A stretch of 64,000 bases of DNA from assembly GCF_029227915.1 (NCBI RefSeq), contig NC_079876.1, positions 29,299,828-29,363,827 of the forward strand, read 5' to 3'. This document shows positions 1-12,522 of the stretch, piece by piece. This DNA is from Hydractinia symbiolongicarpus (Eukaryota; Cnidaria; Hydrozoa; Anthoathecata; Hydractiniidae). Numbering within the stretch: position 1 is the stretch's first letter; every line of letters starts with the position of its first letter. The translations under genes were made by a program, and so were the position numbers. A model generated the notes under the pieces. It had not been told where the DNA came from. It saw nothing but the letters and a program-made list of their open reading frames with translations, and did not search any database.

Positions 1-312
1 GCATTCTAAATCGTGCAAGAGCATTAACATCTGTCGACGTTGTTGATTCTTTAATAACTTTGCGCTTCAATAATTCAATAAGTTGACTGGAACAGCAAAA
101 AGGGATGGTAATATTTTGGATTTTGAGCTTGAAGTTTTGAGATATGGAAAGAATAATTGAGCATCTTGAAATAACGGCTGGTAGAATTATTAGGACTATT
201 CTATTTCGTCATGTTCCATACTTCGCCACAACCTGTCGTGGTAACAAATTTCCACGGTTAAAACTCTCCAAGCATCCTTCAATCATCTTATCACACAGGT
301 TAACCCAGCTAA

Positions 313-394
313 TAACAGAGGTGGGTTCGAACCCACGCAGGCAATCGTCCATTGGAACTTAAGTCCAACGCCTTAACAACTCGGCCACCCTGGT
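313..394 (-). pseudogene. tRNA-Leu(UAA) copy 1 (type a)
   Basis: 82 nt. One T-loop base is missing. There is a C2-T71 acceptor mismatch, G18 is changed to T, and the variable-arm stem is broken. Anticodon TAA is kept. Confidence 0.85.
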
Positions 395-764
395 TGAAAT
401 TTCAGGTTAATAAGGTTACTTGAACTTGGAAAAAGTCCTGGCAATGAACCTTAGCATTCTCCATCGTGCAAGAGCGTTAACACCTGTCGACGTTGTTATT
501 TTCTTCATAAATTACGCCTTGATAATTCAACAAATTGACTGAAACTGCAAAAAGAGATGGTAATATTTGGGATTTTGAGTTTGAAATTTTGAGAAATGGA
601 AGGAATAATTGCGCATCGTGAAATAACGGCTGGTAGAATTATTGGGGCTATTCTGATTCGCCATGTGCGATACTTTACCACAATGTGTCATGGAAACACA
701 TTTGCACGGTTAAAACTCTCCAAGCATCCTTCAAACACCTTATCACAGAGGTTAACCCAGCTAA

Positions 765-846
765 TAACAGAGGTGGGTTCGAACCCACGCGGGCAATCGT
801 CCATTGGAACTTAAGTCCAACGCCTTAACAACTCGGGAACCCTGGT
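765..846 (-). pseudogene. tRNA-Leu(UAA) copy 2 (type b)
   Basis: 82 nt. It has the same T-loop deletion and acceptor mismatch as copy 1, and in addition G10 is changed to C, which breaks the D stem and A box. Anticodon TAA. Confidence 0.85.
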
Positions 847-1217
847 TGAAATTTCAGGTTAACAAGGTTACTTGAACTTGGAAAAAGTACTGGCAATGCA
901 CCTTAGTACTATAAAGCGTGCAAGAGAAATAACAACTGTGGGCATCCTTATTTCTTTAATATTTTCCCGCCTTGATAATTCTATAAATTGACTGGAACTA
1001 CAAAAAAGGATGGTAATATTTGGGATTTTGAGTTTGAAATTTTGAAAAATGGAAGGAATAATTGCCCGTCGTGAAATAACGGCTGGTAGAATTATTGGGG
1101 CTATTCTATTTCGCCATGTGCGATACATTAGCACAACATGTCATGGTAATACATTTCCACTGCTAAAACTCTCCAGGCATCCTTCAATCATTTTATCACA
1201 AAGGTTAACTTTGCTTA

Positions 1218-1300
1218 TAACAGAGGTGGGGTTCGAACCCCCGCGGACACTCGTCCATTGGAACTTAAGTCCAACGCCTTAACCACTCGGCCGCCCCGGT
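1218..1300 (-). pseudogene. tRNA-Leu(UAA) copy 3 (type c)
   Basis: 83 nt with acceptor strand ACCGGGG, a C2-T71 mismatch and a T-stem mismatch (GGGGG opposite CCCAC). Anticodon TAA and T loop are intact. Confidence 0.8.
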
Positions 1301-1670
1301 TAGAATTGCAGGTTAATAAGGTTACTTGAAGTTGGAAAAAGTACTGCCAATGAACCTTAGTACTATAAAGCGTGCAAGAGCAATAACAACTGTGGACATC
1401 CTTAATTCTTTTATAATTTTTCGCTTTGATAATTCAACAAATTGACTGGAACTGCAAAAAGGGATGGTATTATTTGGGATTTTGAGTTTGACATTTTGAG
1501 ATATGGAAGGCATAAATGCGCATCGTGAAATGACGGCTAGTAGAATTATTGCAGCTATTCTATTTCGCCATGTGAGATAATTCAACACAACGTGTCATGT
1601 TAACGCATTTCCACGCAAAAACACTCCGAGCATCCTACAATCATCTTATCACACAGGTTAACCTAGCTAA

Positions 1671-1753
1671 TACCAGAGGTGGGGTTCGAACCCACGCGGC
1701 CAATTGTCCAGTGGAAGTTAAGTCCAACACCTTAACCACTCGGCCACCCTGGT
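1671..1753 (-). tRNA. tRNA-Leu-TAA: tRNA-Leu(UAA) copy 4 (type d), diverged
   Basis: 83 nt. Acceptor and T stems are paired. There is a T27-C43 mismatch, base 37 is C instead of G, and the D stem has a G-U pair. The variable arm is altered (GGCC). Confidence 0.7.
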
Positions 1754-2116
1754 TGAAATTTCGGGTTACCAAGCTTACATGTACTTGGAAAAAGTACTGG
1801 CAATGAACCTTAATATTCTAAATCGTGTAACAGCATTAGCATCTGTCGATCTTCTCAATAATTTGCCGTTTTGACAATTCAACAAATTGACTGGAACTGT
1901 AAAATGGTATGGTAATATTTGGGATTTTAAGTTTGAAATTTTAAGATATGGAAGGAATAATTGCGCATTGTGAAATAACGTCTGGTAGAATTCTTGCAGC
2001 AATTCTACTTCTCCAAGTTCGATACTTCGCCACAACGTGTCATGGCAAACACATTTCCACGTTTAAATTCTCCAAGCATCCTTCAATCATCTTATCACAA
2101 AGGTTAACCTAGCTAA

Positions 2117-2199
2117 TACCAGAGGTGGTGTTTGAACCCACGCGGACAATTGTCCAGTGGAACTTAAGTCCAACACCTTAACCACTCGGCCACCCTGGT
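2117..2199 (-). tRNA. tRNA-Leu-TAA: tRNA-Leu(UAA) copy 5 (type e), diverged
   Basis: 83 nt. T loop is TTCAAAC with a G53-A61 mismatch, and there is a T27-C43 mismatch. Anticodon loop is consensus. Confidence 0.65.
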
Positions 2200-2570
2200 T
2201 GAAATTTCGGGTTACCAAGGTTACATGGACTTGGAAAAAGTACTGGCAATAAACCTTAGTTTTCTAAATTATGTAAGAGCATTGACATCTGTCGACCTTC
2301 TTATTGCTTTAATAACTTGCCGCTTTGATAATTCATTAAATTGATTGAAACTGCAAAAAGTGATTTTAAAAATTGAGATTTTGAGTTTGAAATTTTGAGA
2401 TATGGAAGGCATTATTGCGTATCGTGAAGTAACGGCTGGTAGAATTATTGGGACTATTCTATTTTGCCCTGTGGGATAATTCAACACAAGGTGTCATGTT
2501 AACGCATTTCCACGGTTAAAACTCTGCAAGCATCATTTATTCATCTTATCACACAGGTTAACCCAGCTAA

Positions 2571-2653
2571 TACCAGAGGTGGGGTTCGAACCCACGCGGA
2601 CAATCGTCCATTGGAACTTAAGTCCAACGACTTAACCACTCGGCCACCCTGGT
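2571..2653 (-). tRNA. tRNA-Leu-TAA: tRNA-Leu(UAA) copy 6 (type f)
   Basis: 83 nt. The only change from consensus is one D-stem base (GGC to GTC), giving a single mismatch. Confidence 0.8.
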
Positions 2654-3023
2654 TGAAATTTCAGGCTACCAAGGTTACTTGAACTTGGAAAACGTACTGG
2701 CAATGAACCTTAGTATTCTATTTCGCGCAGGAGCATTACCATTTGACGACCTTGAGATTGTTCAATAATTTGCCGTTTCGATAACTCAACAAAATGAATG
2801 GAATTGCAAAATAGGATGGTAATATTTGGGACTTTGAGTTTGACATTTTGAGATATGGAAGGCATAAAAGCACATCGTGAAATAACGGCCAGTAGAATTA
2901 TTGCGGCCATTCTATTTCAACATGTGCGTTACTTCGCCCGAACGTGTCATGGCAAACACATTTCCACGTTGAAATTCCCCAAGCATCCTTCAATCATCTT
3001 ATCACACAGGTTTATCTAGCAAA

Positions 3024-3105
3024 TACCAGAGTTGGGGTTCGAACCCACGCGGGCAATTGTCATTGGAACTTAAGTCCATCGCCTTAACCACTCAGCCACC
3101 CTGGT
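3024..3105 (-). pseudogene. tRNA-Leu(UAA) copy 7 (type g)
   Basis: 82 nt. One variable-arm base is lost. There is one T-stem change, an A27-A43 mismatch and a D-stem T. Anticodon TAA. Confidence 0.8.
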
Positions 3106-3475
3106 TGGAGTTTCAGGTTAATAAGGTTACTTGAATTTGGAAAAAGTACGGGAAATGAACATTAGTATTCTAAATCGCCCTAGAGAATTACCATTTGACG
3201 ACCTTCAGATTTTTTAATAAGTTGCCATTTTAAAAACTCAACACAATGAATGGAGCTGCAAAAAGGGATGGTAATACTTGGGATTTTGTGTTTGAAATTT
3301 TGAGATATGGAAGGTATAACTGAGCATCGTGAAATAACGGCTTGTAGAATTATTGGGGCTACTCTATCTCGCCATGTGCGATACTTTACCCAAACATGCC
3401 ATGGTAATACATTTCCACTGCTTAAACTCTCCAAGAATCCTTCAAACATCTTATCACACAGGTTAACCTAACTAA

Positions 3476-3558
3476 TGCCAGAGGTGGGGTTCGAACTCAC
3501 GCGGACAATCGTCCATTGGAACTTAAGTCCAACGCCTAAACCACTCGGCCACCCTTGT
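3476..3558 (-). pseudogene. tRNA-Leu(UAA) copy 8 (type h)
   Basis: 83 nt. Mismatches A1-C72, A3-G70 and a T-stem A-C, plus a D-loop change. Anticodon loop is consensus. Confidence 0.8.
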
Positions 3559-3929
3559 TGAAATTTCAGGTTAATAAGGTTACTTGAACTTGGAAAAAGT
3601 ACTGGCAATAATCCTCAGCATTCTAAATCGTGCAAGAGCATTAACATCTGTCGACGTTGTTGATTCTTTAATAACTTTGCGCTTCAATAATTCAATAAGT
3701 TGACTGGAACAGCAAAAAGGGATGGTAATATTTTGGATTTTGAGCTTGAAGTTTTGAGATATGGAAAGAATAATTGAGCATCTTGAAATAACGGCTGGTA
3801 GAATTATTAGGACTATTCTATTTCGTCATGTTCCATACTTCGCCACAACCTGTCGTGGTAACAAATTTCCACGGTTAAAACTCTCCAAGCATCCTTCAAT
3901 CATCTTATCACACAGGTTAACCCAGCTAA

Positions 3930-4011
3930 TAACAGAGGTGGGTTCGAACCCACGCAGGCAATCGTCCATTGGAACTTAAGTCCAACGCCTTAACAACTCG
4001 GCCACCCTGGT
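3930..4011 (-). pseudogene. tRNA-Leu(UAA) copy 9 (type a)
   Basis: Identical in the tRNA to copy 1, 3,617 bp away. Includes the T-loop deletion. Confidence 0.85.
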
Positions 4012-4381
4012 TGAAATTTCAGGTTAATAAGGTTACTTGAACTTGGAAAAAGTCCTGGCAATGAACCTTAGCATTCTCCATCGTGCAAGAGCGTTAACAC
4101 CTGTCGACGTTGTTATTTTCTTCATAAATTACGCCTTGATAATTCAACAAATTGACTGAAACTGCAAAAAGAGATGGTAATATTTGGGATTTTGAGTTTG
4201 AAATTTTGAGAAATGGAAGGAATAATTGCGCATCGTGAAATAACGGCTGGTAGAATTATTGGGGCTATTCTGATTCGCCATGTGCGATACTTTACCACAA
4301 TGTGTCATGGAAACACATTTGCACGGTTAAAACTCTCCAAGCATCCTTCAAACACCTTATCACACAGGTTAACCCAGCTAA

Positions 4382-4463
4382 TAACAGAGGTGGGTTCGAA
4401 CTCACGCGGACAATCGTCCATTGGAATTTAAGACCAACGCCTTAACCACTCGGCCACCCTTGT
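4382..4463 (-). pseudogene. tRNA-Leu(UAA) copy 10 (b-like recombinant)
   Basis: 82 nt. Starts as type b (T-loop deletion) but ends like a type h acceptor (ACAAGGG). T31-T39 mismatch and A37. The following spacer is of another type, so this is a recombination joint. Confidence 0.8.
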
Positions 4464-4834
4464 TGAAATTTCAGGTTAATAAGGTTAATTGAACTTGAAA
4501 AAAGTACTGGCAATGAACCTTAGCATTCTCAACCGTGCAAGAGCATTCACATCTGTTGACTTTCTTTTTTCTTTAATAATTTTCCGCTTCGATAATTCAA
4601 CAAATTGACTGGATCTGCGAAAAGGGATGGTAATCCTTGAGATTTTAAACTTGAAATTTGGTGACATGGAAGGAAAAATTGCTCATCGTGAAATAACGGC
4701 TTGTTGAATTACTGCAGCTATTTTAATTCTCCATGTTCGATATTTCACCACAACGTGTCATGGCAACACATTTCCACGGTTAAAACTCTGCAAGCATCAT
4801 TTATTCATCTTAACACACAGGTTAACCCAGCTAA

Positions 4835-4917
4835 TACCAGAGGTGGGGTTCGAACCCACGCGGACAATCGTCCATTGGAACTTAAGTCCAACGACTTAAC
4901 CACTCGGCCACCCTGGT
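4835..4917 (-). tRNA. tRNA-Leu-TAA: tRNA-Leu(UAA) copy 11 (type f)
   Basis: Same tRNA as copy 6: a single D-stem mismatch. Confidence 0.8.
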
Positions 4918-5287
4918 TGAAATTTCAGGCTACCAAGGTTACTTGAACTTGGAAAACGTACTGGCAATGAACCTTAGTATTCTATTTCGCGCAGGAGCAT
5001 TACCATTTGACGACCTTGAGATTGTTCAATAATTTGCCGTTTCGATAACTCAACAAAATGAATGGAATTGCAAAATAGGATGGTAATATTTGGGACATTG
5101 AGTTTGACATTTTGAGATATGGAAGGCATAAATGCACATCGTGAAATAACGGCCAGTAGAATTATTGCGGCCATTCTATTTCAACATTTGCGTTACTTCG
5201 CCCGAACATGTCATGGCAAACACATTTCCACGTTGAAATTCCCCATGCATCCTTCAATCATCTTATCACACAGGTTTATCTAGCAAA

Positions 5288-5369
5288 TACCAGAGTTGGG
5301 GTTCGAACCCACGCGGGCAATTGTCATTGGAACTTAAGTCCATCGCCTTAACCACTCAGCCACCCTGGT
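5288..5369 (-). pseudogene. tRNA-Leu(UAA) copy 12 (type g)
   Basis: 82 nt, same changes as copy 7. Confidence 0.8.
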
Positions 5370-5739
5370 TGGAGTTTCAGGTTAATAAGGTTACTTGAAT
5401 TTGGAAAAAGTACGGGAAATGAACATTAGTATTCTAAATCGCCCTAGAGAATTACCATTTGACGACCTTCAGATTTTTTAATAAGTTGCCATTTTAAAAA
5501 CTCAACACAATGAATGGAGCTGCAAAAAGGGATGGTAATACTTGGGATTTTGTGTTTGAAATTTTGAGATATGGAAGGTATAACTGAGCATCGTGAAATA
5601 ACGGCTTGCAGAATTATTGGGGCTACTCTATCTCGCCATGTGCGATACTTTACCAAAACATGCCATGGTAATACATTTCCACTGCTTAAACTCTCCAAGA
5701 ATCCTTCAAACATCTTATCACACAGGTTAACCTAACTAA

Positions 5740-5822
5740 TGCCAGAGGTGGGGTTCGAACTCACGCGGACAATCGTCCATTGGAACTTAAGTCCAACGCC
5801 TAAACCACTCGGCCACCCTTGT
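5740..5822 (-). pseudogene. tRNA-Leu(UAA) copy 13 (type h)
   Basis: Same changes as copy 8. Confidence 0.8.
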
Positions 5823-6193
5823 TGAAATTTCCGGTTAATAAGGTTACTTGAACTTGGAAAAAGTACTGGCAATGCACCTTAGTACTATAAAGCGTGCAAG
5901 AGAAATAACAACTGTGGGCATCCTTATTTCTTTAATATTTTCCCGCCTTGATAATTCTATAAATTGACTGGAACTACAAAAAAGGATGGTAATATTTGGG
6001 ATTTTGAGTTTGAAATTTTGAAAAATGGAAGGAATAATTGCCCGTCGTGAAATAACGGCTGGTAGAATTATTGGGGCTATTCTATTTCGCCATGTGCGAT
6101 ACATTAGCACAACATGTCATGGTAATACATTTCCACTGCTAAAACTCTCCAGGCATCCTTCAATCATTTTATCACAAAGGTTAACTTTGCTTA

Positions 6194-6276
6194 TAACAGA
6201 GGTGGGGTTCGAACCCCCGCGGACACTCGTCCATTGGAACTTAAGTCCAACGCCTTAACCACTCGGCCGCCCCGGT
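6194..6276 (-). pseudogene. tRNA-Leu(UAA) copy 14 (type c)
   Basis: Same changes as copy 3. Confidence 0.8.
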
Positions 6277-6646
6277 TAGAATTGCAGATTAAAAAGGTTA
6301 CTTGAACTTGGAAAAAGTACTGCCAATGAACCTTAGTACTATAAAGCGTGCAAGAGCAATAACAACTGTGGACATCCTTAATTCTTTTATAATTTGCCGC
6401 TTTGATAATTCAACAAATTGACTGGAACTGCAAAAAGGGATGGTATTATTTGGGATTTTGAGTTTGACATTTTGATATATGGAAGGCATAAATGCGCATC
6501 GTGAAATGACGGCTAGTAGAATTATTGCAGCTATTCTATTTCGCCATGTGAGATAATTCAACACAACGTGTCATGTTAACGCATTTCCACGCAAAAACAC
6601 TCCGAGCATCCTACAATCATCTTATCACACAGGTTAACCTAGCTAA

Positions 6647-6729
6647 TACCAGAGGTGGGGTTCGAACCCACGCGGACAATTGTCCAGTGGAAGTTAAGTC
6701 CAACACCTTAACCACTCGGCCACCCTGGT
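6647..6729 (-). tRNA. tRNA-Leu-TAA: tRNA-Leu(UAA) copy 15 (type d), diverged
   Basis: As copy 4 but with the variable-arm stem GGAC/GTCC restored. Confidence 0.7.
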
Positions 6730-7092
6730 TGAAATTTCGGGTTACCAAGCTTACATGTACTTGGAAAAAGTACTGGCAATGAACCTTAATATTCTAAATC
6801 GTGTAACAGCATTAGCATCTGTCGATCTTCTCAATAATTTGCCGTTTTGACAATTCAACAAATTGACTGGAACTGTAAAATGGTATGGTAATATTTGGGA
6901 TTTTAAGTTTGAAATTTTAAGATATGGAAAGAATAATTGCGCATTGTGAAATAACGTCTGGTAGAATTCTTGCAGCAATTCTACTTCTCCAAGTTCGATA
7001 CTTCGCCACAACGTGTCATGGCAAACACATTTCCACGTTTAAATTCTCCAAGCATCCTTCAATCATCTTATCACAAAGGTTAACCTAGCTAA

Positions 7093-7175
7093 TACCAGAG
7101 GTGGTGTTTGAACCCACGCGGACAATTGTCCAGTGGAACTTAAGTCCAACACCTTAACCACTCGGCCACCCTGGT
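7093..7175 (-). tRNA. tRNA-Leu-TAA: tRNA-Leu(UAA) copy 16 (type e), diverged
   Basis: Same as copy 5. Confidence 0.65.
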
Positions 7176-7546
7176 TGAAATTTCGGGTTACCAAGGTTAC
7201 ATGGACTTGGAAAAAGTACTGGCAATAAACCTTAGTTTTCTAAATTATGTAAGAGCATTGACATCTGTCGACCTTCTTATTGCTTTAATAACTTGCCGCT
7301 TTGATAATTCATTAAATTGATTGAAACTGCAAAAAGTGATTTTAAAAATTGAGATTTTGAGTTTGAAATTTTGAGATATGGAAGGCATTATTGCGTATCG
7401 TGAAGTAACGGCTGGTAGAATTATTGGGACTATTCTATTTTGCCCTGTGGGATAATTCAACACAAGGTGTCATGTTAACGCATTTCCACGGTTAAAACTC
7501 TGCAAGCATCATTTATTCATCTTATCACACAGGTTAACCCAGCTAA

Positions 7547-7629
7547 TACCAGAGGTGGGGTTCGAACCCACGCGGACAATCGTCCATTGGAACTTAAGTC
7601 CAACGACTTAACCACTCGGCCACCCTGGT
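7547..7629 (-). tRNA. tRNA-Leu-TAA: tRNA-Leu(UAA) copy 17 (type f)
   Basis: Same as copy 6: one D-stem mismatch. Confidence 0.8.
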
Positions 7630-7999
7630 TGAAATTTCAGGCTACCAAGGTTACTTGAACTTGGAAAACGTACTGGCAATGAACCTTAGTATTCTATTTC
7701 GCGCAGGAGCATTACCATTTGACGACCTTGAGATTGTTCAATAATTTGCCGTTTCGATAACTCAACAAAATGAATGGAATTGCAAAATAGGATGGTAATA
7801 TTTGGGACTTTGAGTTTGACATTTTGAGATATGGAAGGCATAAATGCACATCGTGAAATAACGGCCAGTAGAATTATTGCGGCCATTCTATTTCAACATG
7901 TGCGTTACTTCGCCCGAACGTGTCATGGCAAACACATTTCCACGTTGAAATTCCCCAAGCATCCTTCAATCATCTTATCACACAGGTTTATCTAGCAAA

Positions 8000-8081
8000 T
8001 ACCAGAGTTGGGGTTCGAACCCACGCGGGCAATTGTCATTGGAACTTAAGTCCATCGCCTTAACCACTCAGCCACCCTGGT
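8000..8081 (-). pseudogene. tRNA-Leu(UAA) copy 18 (type g)
   Basis: 82 nt, as copy 7. Confidence 0.8.
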
Positions 8082-8451
8082 TGGAGTTTCAGGTTAATAA
8101 GGTTACTTGAATTTGGAAAAAGTACGGGAAATGAACATTAGTATTCTAAATCGCCCTAGAGAATTACCATTTGACGACCTTCAGATTTTTTAATAAGTTG
8201 CCATTTTAAAAACTCAACACAATGAATGGAGCTGCAAAAAGGGATGGTAATACTTGGGATTTTGTGTTTGAAATTTTGAGATATGGAAGGTATAACTGAG
8301 CATCGTGAAATAACGGCTTGTAGAATTATTGGGGCTACTCTATCTCGCCATGTGCGATACTTTACCAAAACATGCCATGGTAATACATTTCCACTGCTTA
8401 AACTCTCCAAGAATCCTTCAAACATCTTATCACACAGGTTAACCTAACTAA

Positions 8452-8534
8452 TGCCAGAGGTGGGGTTCGAACTCACGCGGACAATCGTCCATTGGAACTT
8501 AAGTCCAACGCCTTAACCACTCGGCCACCCTTGT
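8452..8534 (-). pseudogene. tRNA-Leu(UAA) copy 19 (type h)
   Basis: As copy 8 but the D loop is consensus. Confidence 0.8.
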
Positions 8535-8905
8535 TGAAATTTCAGGTTAATAAGGTTACTTGAACTTGGAAAAAGTACTGGCAATAATCCTCAGCATTCT
8601 AAATCGTGCAAGAGCATTAACATCTGTCGACGTTGTTGATTCTTTAATAACTTTGCGCTTCAATAATTCAATAAGTTGACTGGAACAGCAAAAAGGGATG
8701 GTAATATTTTGGATTTTGAGCTTGAAGTTTTGAGATATGGAAAGAATAATTGAGCATCTTGAAATAACGGCTGGTAGAATTATTAGGACTATTCTATTTC
8801 GTCATGTTCCATACTTCGCCACAACCTGTCGTGGTAACAAATTTCCACGGTTAAAACTCTCCAAGCATCCTTCAATCATCTTATCACACAGGTTAACCCA
8901 GCTAA

Positions 8906-8987
8906 TAACAGAGGTGGGTTCGAACCCACGCAGGCAATCGTCCATTGGAACTTAAGTCCAACGCCTTAACAACTCGGCCACCCTGGT
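8906..8987 (-). pseudogene. tRNA-Leu(UAA) copy 20 (type a)
   Basis: 82 nt, as copy 1. Confidence 0.85.
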
Positions 8988-9357
8988 TGAAATTTCAGGT
9001 TAATAAGGTTACTTGAACTTGGAAAAAGTCCTGGCAATGAACCTTAGCATTCTCCATCGTGCAAGAGCGTTAACACCTGTCGACGTTGTTATTTTCTTCA
9101 TAAATTACGCCTTGATAATTCAACAAATTGACTGAAACTGCAAAAAGAGATGGTAATATTTGGGATTTTGAGTTTGAAATTTTGAGAAATGGAAGGAATA
9201 ATTGCGCATCGTGAAATAACGGCTGGTAGAATTATTGGGGCTATTCTGATTCGCCATGTGCGATACTTTACCACAATGTGTCATGGAAACACATTTGCAC
9301 GGTTAAAACTCTCCAAGCATCCTTCAAACACCTTATCACAGAGGTTAACCCAGCTAA

Positions 9358-9439
9358 TAACAGAGGTGGGTTCGAACCCATGCAGGCAATCGTCCATTGG
9401 AACTTAAGTCCAACGCCTTAACAACTCGGGAACCCTGGT
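9358..9439 (-). pseudogene. tRNA-Leu(UAA) copy 21 (type b)
   Basis: 82 nt, as copy 2 plus an A in place of G at the first T-stem base and an altered variable arm. Confidence 0.85.
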
Positions 9440-9810
9440 TGAAATTTCAGGTTAATAAGGTTACTTGAACTTGGAAAAAGTACTGGCAATGCACCTTAGT
9501 ACTATAAAGCGTGCAAGAGAAATAACAACTGTGGGCATCCTTATTTCTTTAAAATTTTCCCGCCTTGATAATTCTATAAATTGACTGGAACTACAAAAAA
9601 GGATGGTAATATTTGGGATTTTGAGTTTGAAATTTTGAAAAATGGAAGGAATAATTGCCCGTCGTGAAATAACGGCTGGTAGAATTATTGGGGCTATTCT
9701 ATTTCGCCATGTGCGATACATTAGCACAACATGTCATGGTAATACATTTCCACTGCTAAAACTCTCCAGGCATCCTTCAATCATTTTATCACAAAGGTTA
9801 ACTTTGCTTA

Positions 9811-9893
9811 TAACAGAGGTGGGGTTCGAACCCCCGCGGACACTCGTCCATTGGAACTTAAGTCCAACGCCTTAACCACTCGGCCGCCCCGGT
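9811..9893 (-). pseudogene. tRNA-Leu(UAA) copy 22 (type c)
   Basis: As copy 3. Confidence 0.8.
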
Positions 9894-10263
9894 TAGAATT
9901 GCAGGTTAATAAGGTTACTTGAACTTGGAAAAAGTACTGCCAATGAACCTTAGTACTATAAAGCGTGCAAGAGCAATAACAACTGTGGACATCCTTAATT
10001 CTTTTATAATTTGCCGCTTTGATAATTCAACAAATTGACTGGAACTGCAAAAAGGGATGGTATTATTTGGGATTTTGAGTTTGACATTTTGAGATATGGA
10101 AGGCATAAATGCGCATCGTGAAATGACGGCTAGTAGAATTATTGCAGCTATTCTATTTCGCCATGTGAGATAATTCAACACAACGTGTCATGTTAACGCA
10201 TTTCCACGCAAAAACACTCCGAGCATCCTACAATCATCTTATCACACAGGTTAACCTAGCTAA

Positions 10264-10346
10264 TACCAGAGGTGGGGTTCGAACCCACGCGGACAATTGT
10301 CCAGTGGAAGTTAAGTCCAACACCTTAACCACTCGGCCACCCTGGT
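10264..10346 (-). tRNA. tRNA-Leu-TAA: tRNA-Leu(UAA) copy 23 (type d), diverged
   Basis: As copy 15. Confidence 0.7.
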
Positions 10347-10709
10347 TGAAATTTCGGGTTACCAAGCTTACATGTACTTGGAAAAAGTACTGGCAATGAA
10401 CCTTAATATTCTAAATCGTGTAACAGCATTAGCATCTGTCGATCTTCTCAATAATTTGCCGTTTTGACAATTCAACAAATTGACTGGAACTGTAAAATGG
10501 TATGGTAATATTTGGGATTTTAAGTTTGAAATTTTAAGATATGGAAGGAATAATTGCGCATTGTGAAATAACGTCTGGTAGAATTCTTGCAGCAATTCTA
10601 CTTCTCCAAGTTCGATACTTCGCCACAACGTGTCATGGCAAACACATTTCCACGTTTAAATTCTCCAAGCATCCTTCAATCATCTTATCACAAAGGTTAA
10701 CCTAGCTAA

Positions 10710-10792
10710 TACCAGAGGTGGTGTTTGAACCCACGCGGACAATTGTCCAGTGGAACTTAAGTCCAACACCTTAACCACTCGGCCACCCTGGT
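10710..10792 (-). tRNA. tRNA-Leu-TAA: tRNA-Leu(UAA) copy 24 (type e), diverged
   Basis: As copy 5. Confidence 0.65.
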
Positions 10793-11163
10793 TGAAATTT
10801 CGGGTTACCAAGGTTACATGGACTTGGAAAAAGTACTGGCAATAAGCCTTAGTTTTCTAAATTATGTAAGAGCATTGACATCTGTCGACCTTCTTATTGC
10901 TTTAATAACTTGCCGCTTTGATAATTCATTAAATTGATTGAAACTGCAAAAAGTGATTTTAAAAATTGAGATTTTGAGTTTGAAATTTTGAGATATGGAA
11001 GGCATTATTGCGTATCGTGAAGTAACGGCTGGTAGAATTATTGGGACTATTCTATTTTGCCCTGTGGGATAATTCAACACAAGGTGTCATGTTAACGCAT
11101 TTCCACGGTTAAAACTCTGCAAGCATCATTTATTCATCTTATCACACAGGTTAACCCAGCTAA

Positions 11164-11246
11164 TACCAGAGGTGGGGTTCGAACCCACGCGGACAATCGT
11201 CCATTGGAACTTAAGTCCAACGACTTAACCACTCGGCCACCCTGGT
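11164..11246 (-). tRNA. tRNA-Leu-TAA: tRNA-Leu(UAA) copy 25 (type f)
   Basis: As copy 6. Confidence 0.8.
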
Positions 11247-11616
11247 TGAAATTTCAGGCTACCAAGGTTACTTGAACTTGGAAAACGTACTGGCAATGAA
11301 CCTTAGTATTCTATTTCGCGCAGGAGCATTACCATTTGACGACCTTGAGATTGTTCAATAATTTGCCGTTTCGATAACTCAACAAAATGAATGGAATTGC
11401 AAAATAGGATGGTAATATTTGGGACTTTGAGTTTGACATTTTGAGATATGGAAGGCATAAATGCACATCGTGAAATAACGGCCAGTAGAATTATCGCGGC
11501 CATTCTATTTCAACATGTGCGTTACTTCGCCCGAACGTGTCATGGCAAACACATTTCCACGTTGAAATTCCCCAAGCATCCTTCAATCATCTTATCACAC
11601 AGGTTTATCTAGCAAA

Positions 11617-11698
11617 TACCAGAGTTGGGGTTCGAACCCACGCGGGCAATTGTCATTGGAACTTAAGTCCATCGCCTTAACCACTCAGCCACCCTGGT
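11617..11698 (-). pseudogene. tRNA-Leu(UAA) copy 26 (type g)
   Basis: 82 nt, as copy 7. Confidence 0.8.
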
Positions 11699-12068
11699 TG
11701 GAGTTTCAGGTTAATAAGGTTACTTGAATTTGGAAAAAGTACGGGAAATGAACATTAGTATTCTAAATCGCCCTAGAGAATTACCATTTGACGACCTTCA
11801 GATTTTTTAATAAGTTGCAATTTTAAAAACTCAACACAATGAATGGAGCTGCAAAAAGGGATTGTAATACTTGGGATTTTGTGTTTGAAATTTTGAGATA
11901 TGGAAGGTATAACTGAGCATCGTGAAATAACGGCTTGTAGAATTATTGGGGCTACTCTATCTCGCCATGTGCGATACTTTACCAAAACATGCCATGGTAA
12001 TACATTTCCACTGCTTAAACTCTCCAAGAATCCTTCAAACATCTTATCACACAGGTTAACCTAACTAA

Positions 12069-12151
12069 TGCCAGAGGTGGGGTTCGAACTCACGCGGACA
12101 ATCGTCCATTGGAACTTAAGTCCAACGCCTTAACCACTCGGCCACCCTTGT
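12069..12151 (-). pseudogene. tRNA-Leu(UAA) copy 27 (type h)
   Basis: As copy 19. Confidence 0.8.
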
Positions 12152-12522
12152 TGAAATTTCAGGTTAATAAGGTTACTTGAACTTGGAAAAAGTACTGGCA
12201 ATGAACCTTAGCATTCTCAATCGTGCAAGAGCATTCACATCTGTCGAAGTCCTTATTTCTTCAATAATTTGCCGCTTTGATAATTGAACAAATTGACTGG
12301 AACTGCAAAAAAGTATGGTAATATTTGGGATTTTGAGTTTGAAATTTTGAGATATGGAAGGAATAAATGCACATCGTGAAATAACGACTGGTAAAATTAT
12401 TGTAGCTATTCTATTTTTCCAAGTTTGATACTTCGCCCGAACATGTCATGGCAAACACATTTCCACGTTGAAATTCCCCAAGCATCCTTCAATCATCTTA
12501 TCACACAGGTTTATCTAGCAAA

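Noticed and set aside
144-362. Open frame of 72 codons, repeated many times on the plus strand (MERIIEHLEITAGRII-type)
   Set aside because: It lies in spacer and runs through the tRNA in antisense. Its repetition follows from the DNA repeat, and equivalents in other units have shifted ends and frames.
868-1134. Open frames of 60-100 codons on the minus strand (FKLKIPNITIPFCSS-type), present in most units
   Set aside because: They lie entirely in spacer, have variable starts and ends, and show no recognisable domain. Conservation is at the DNA level.
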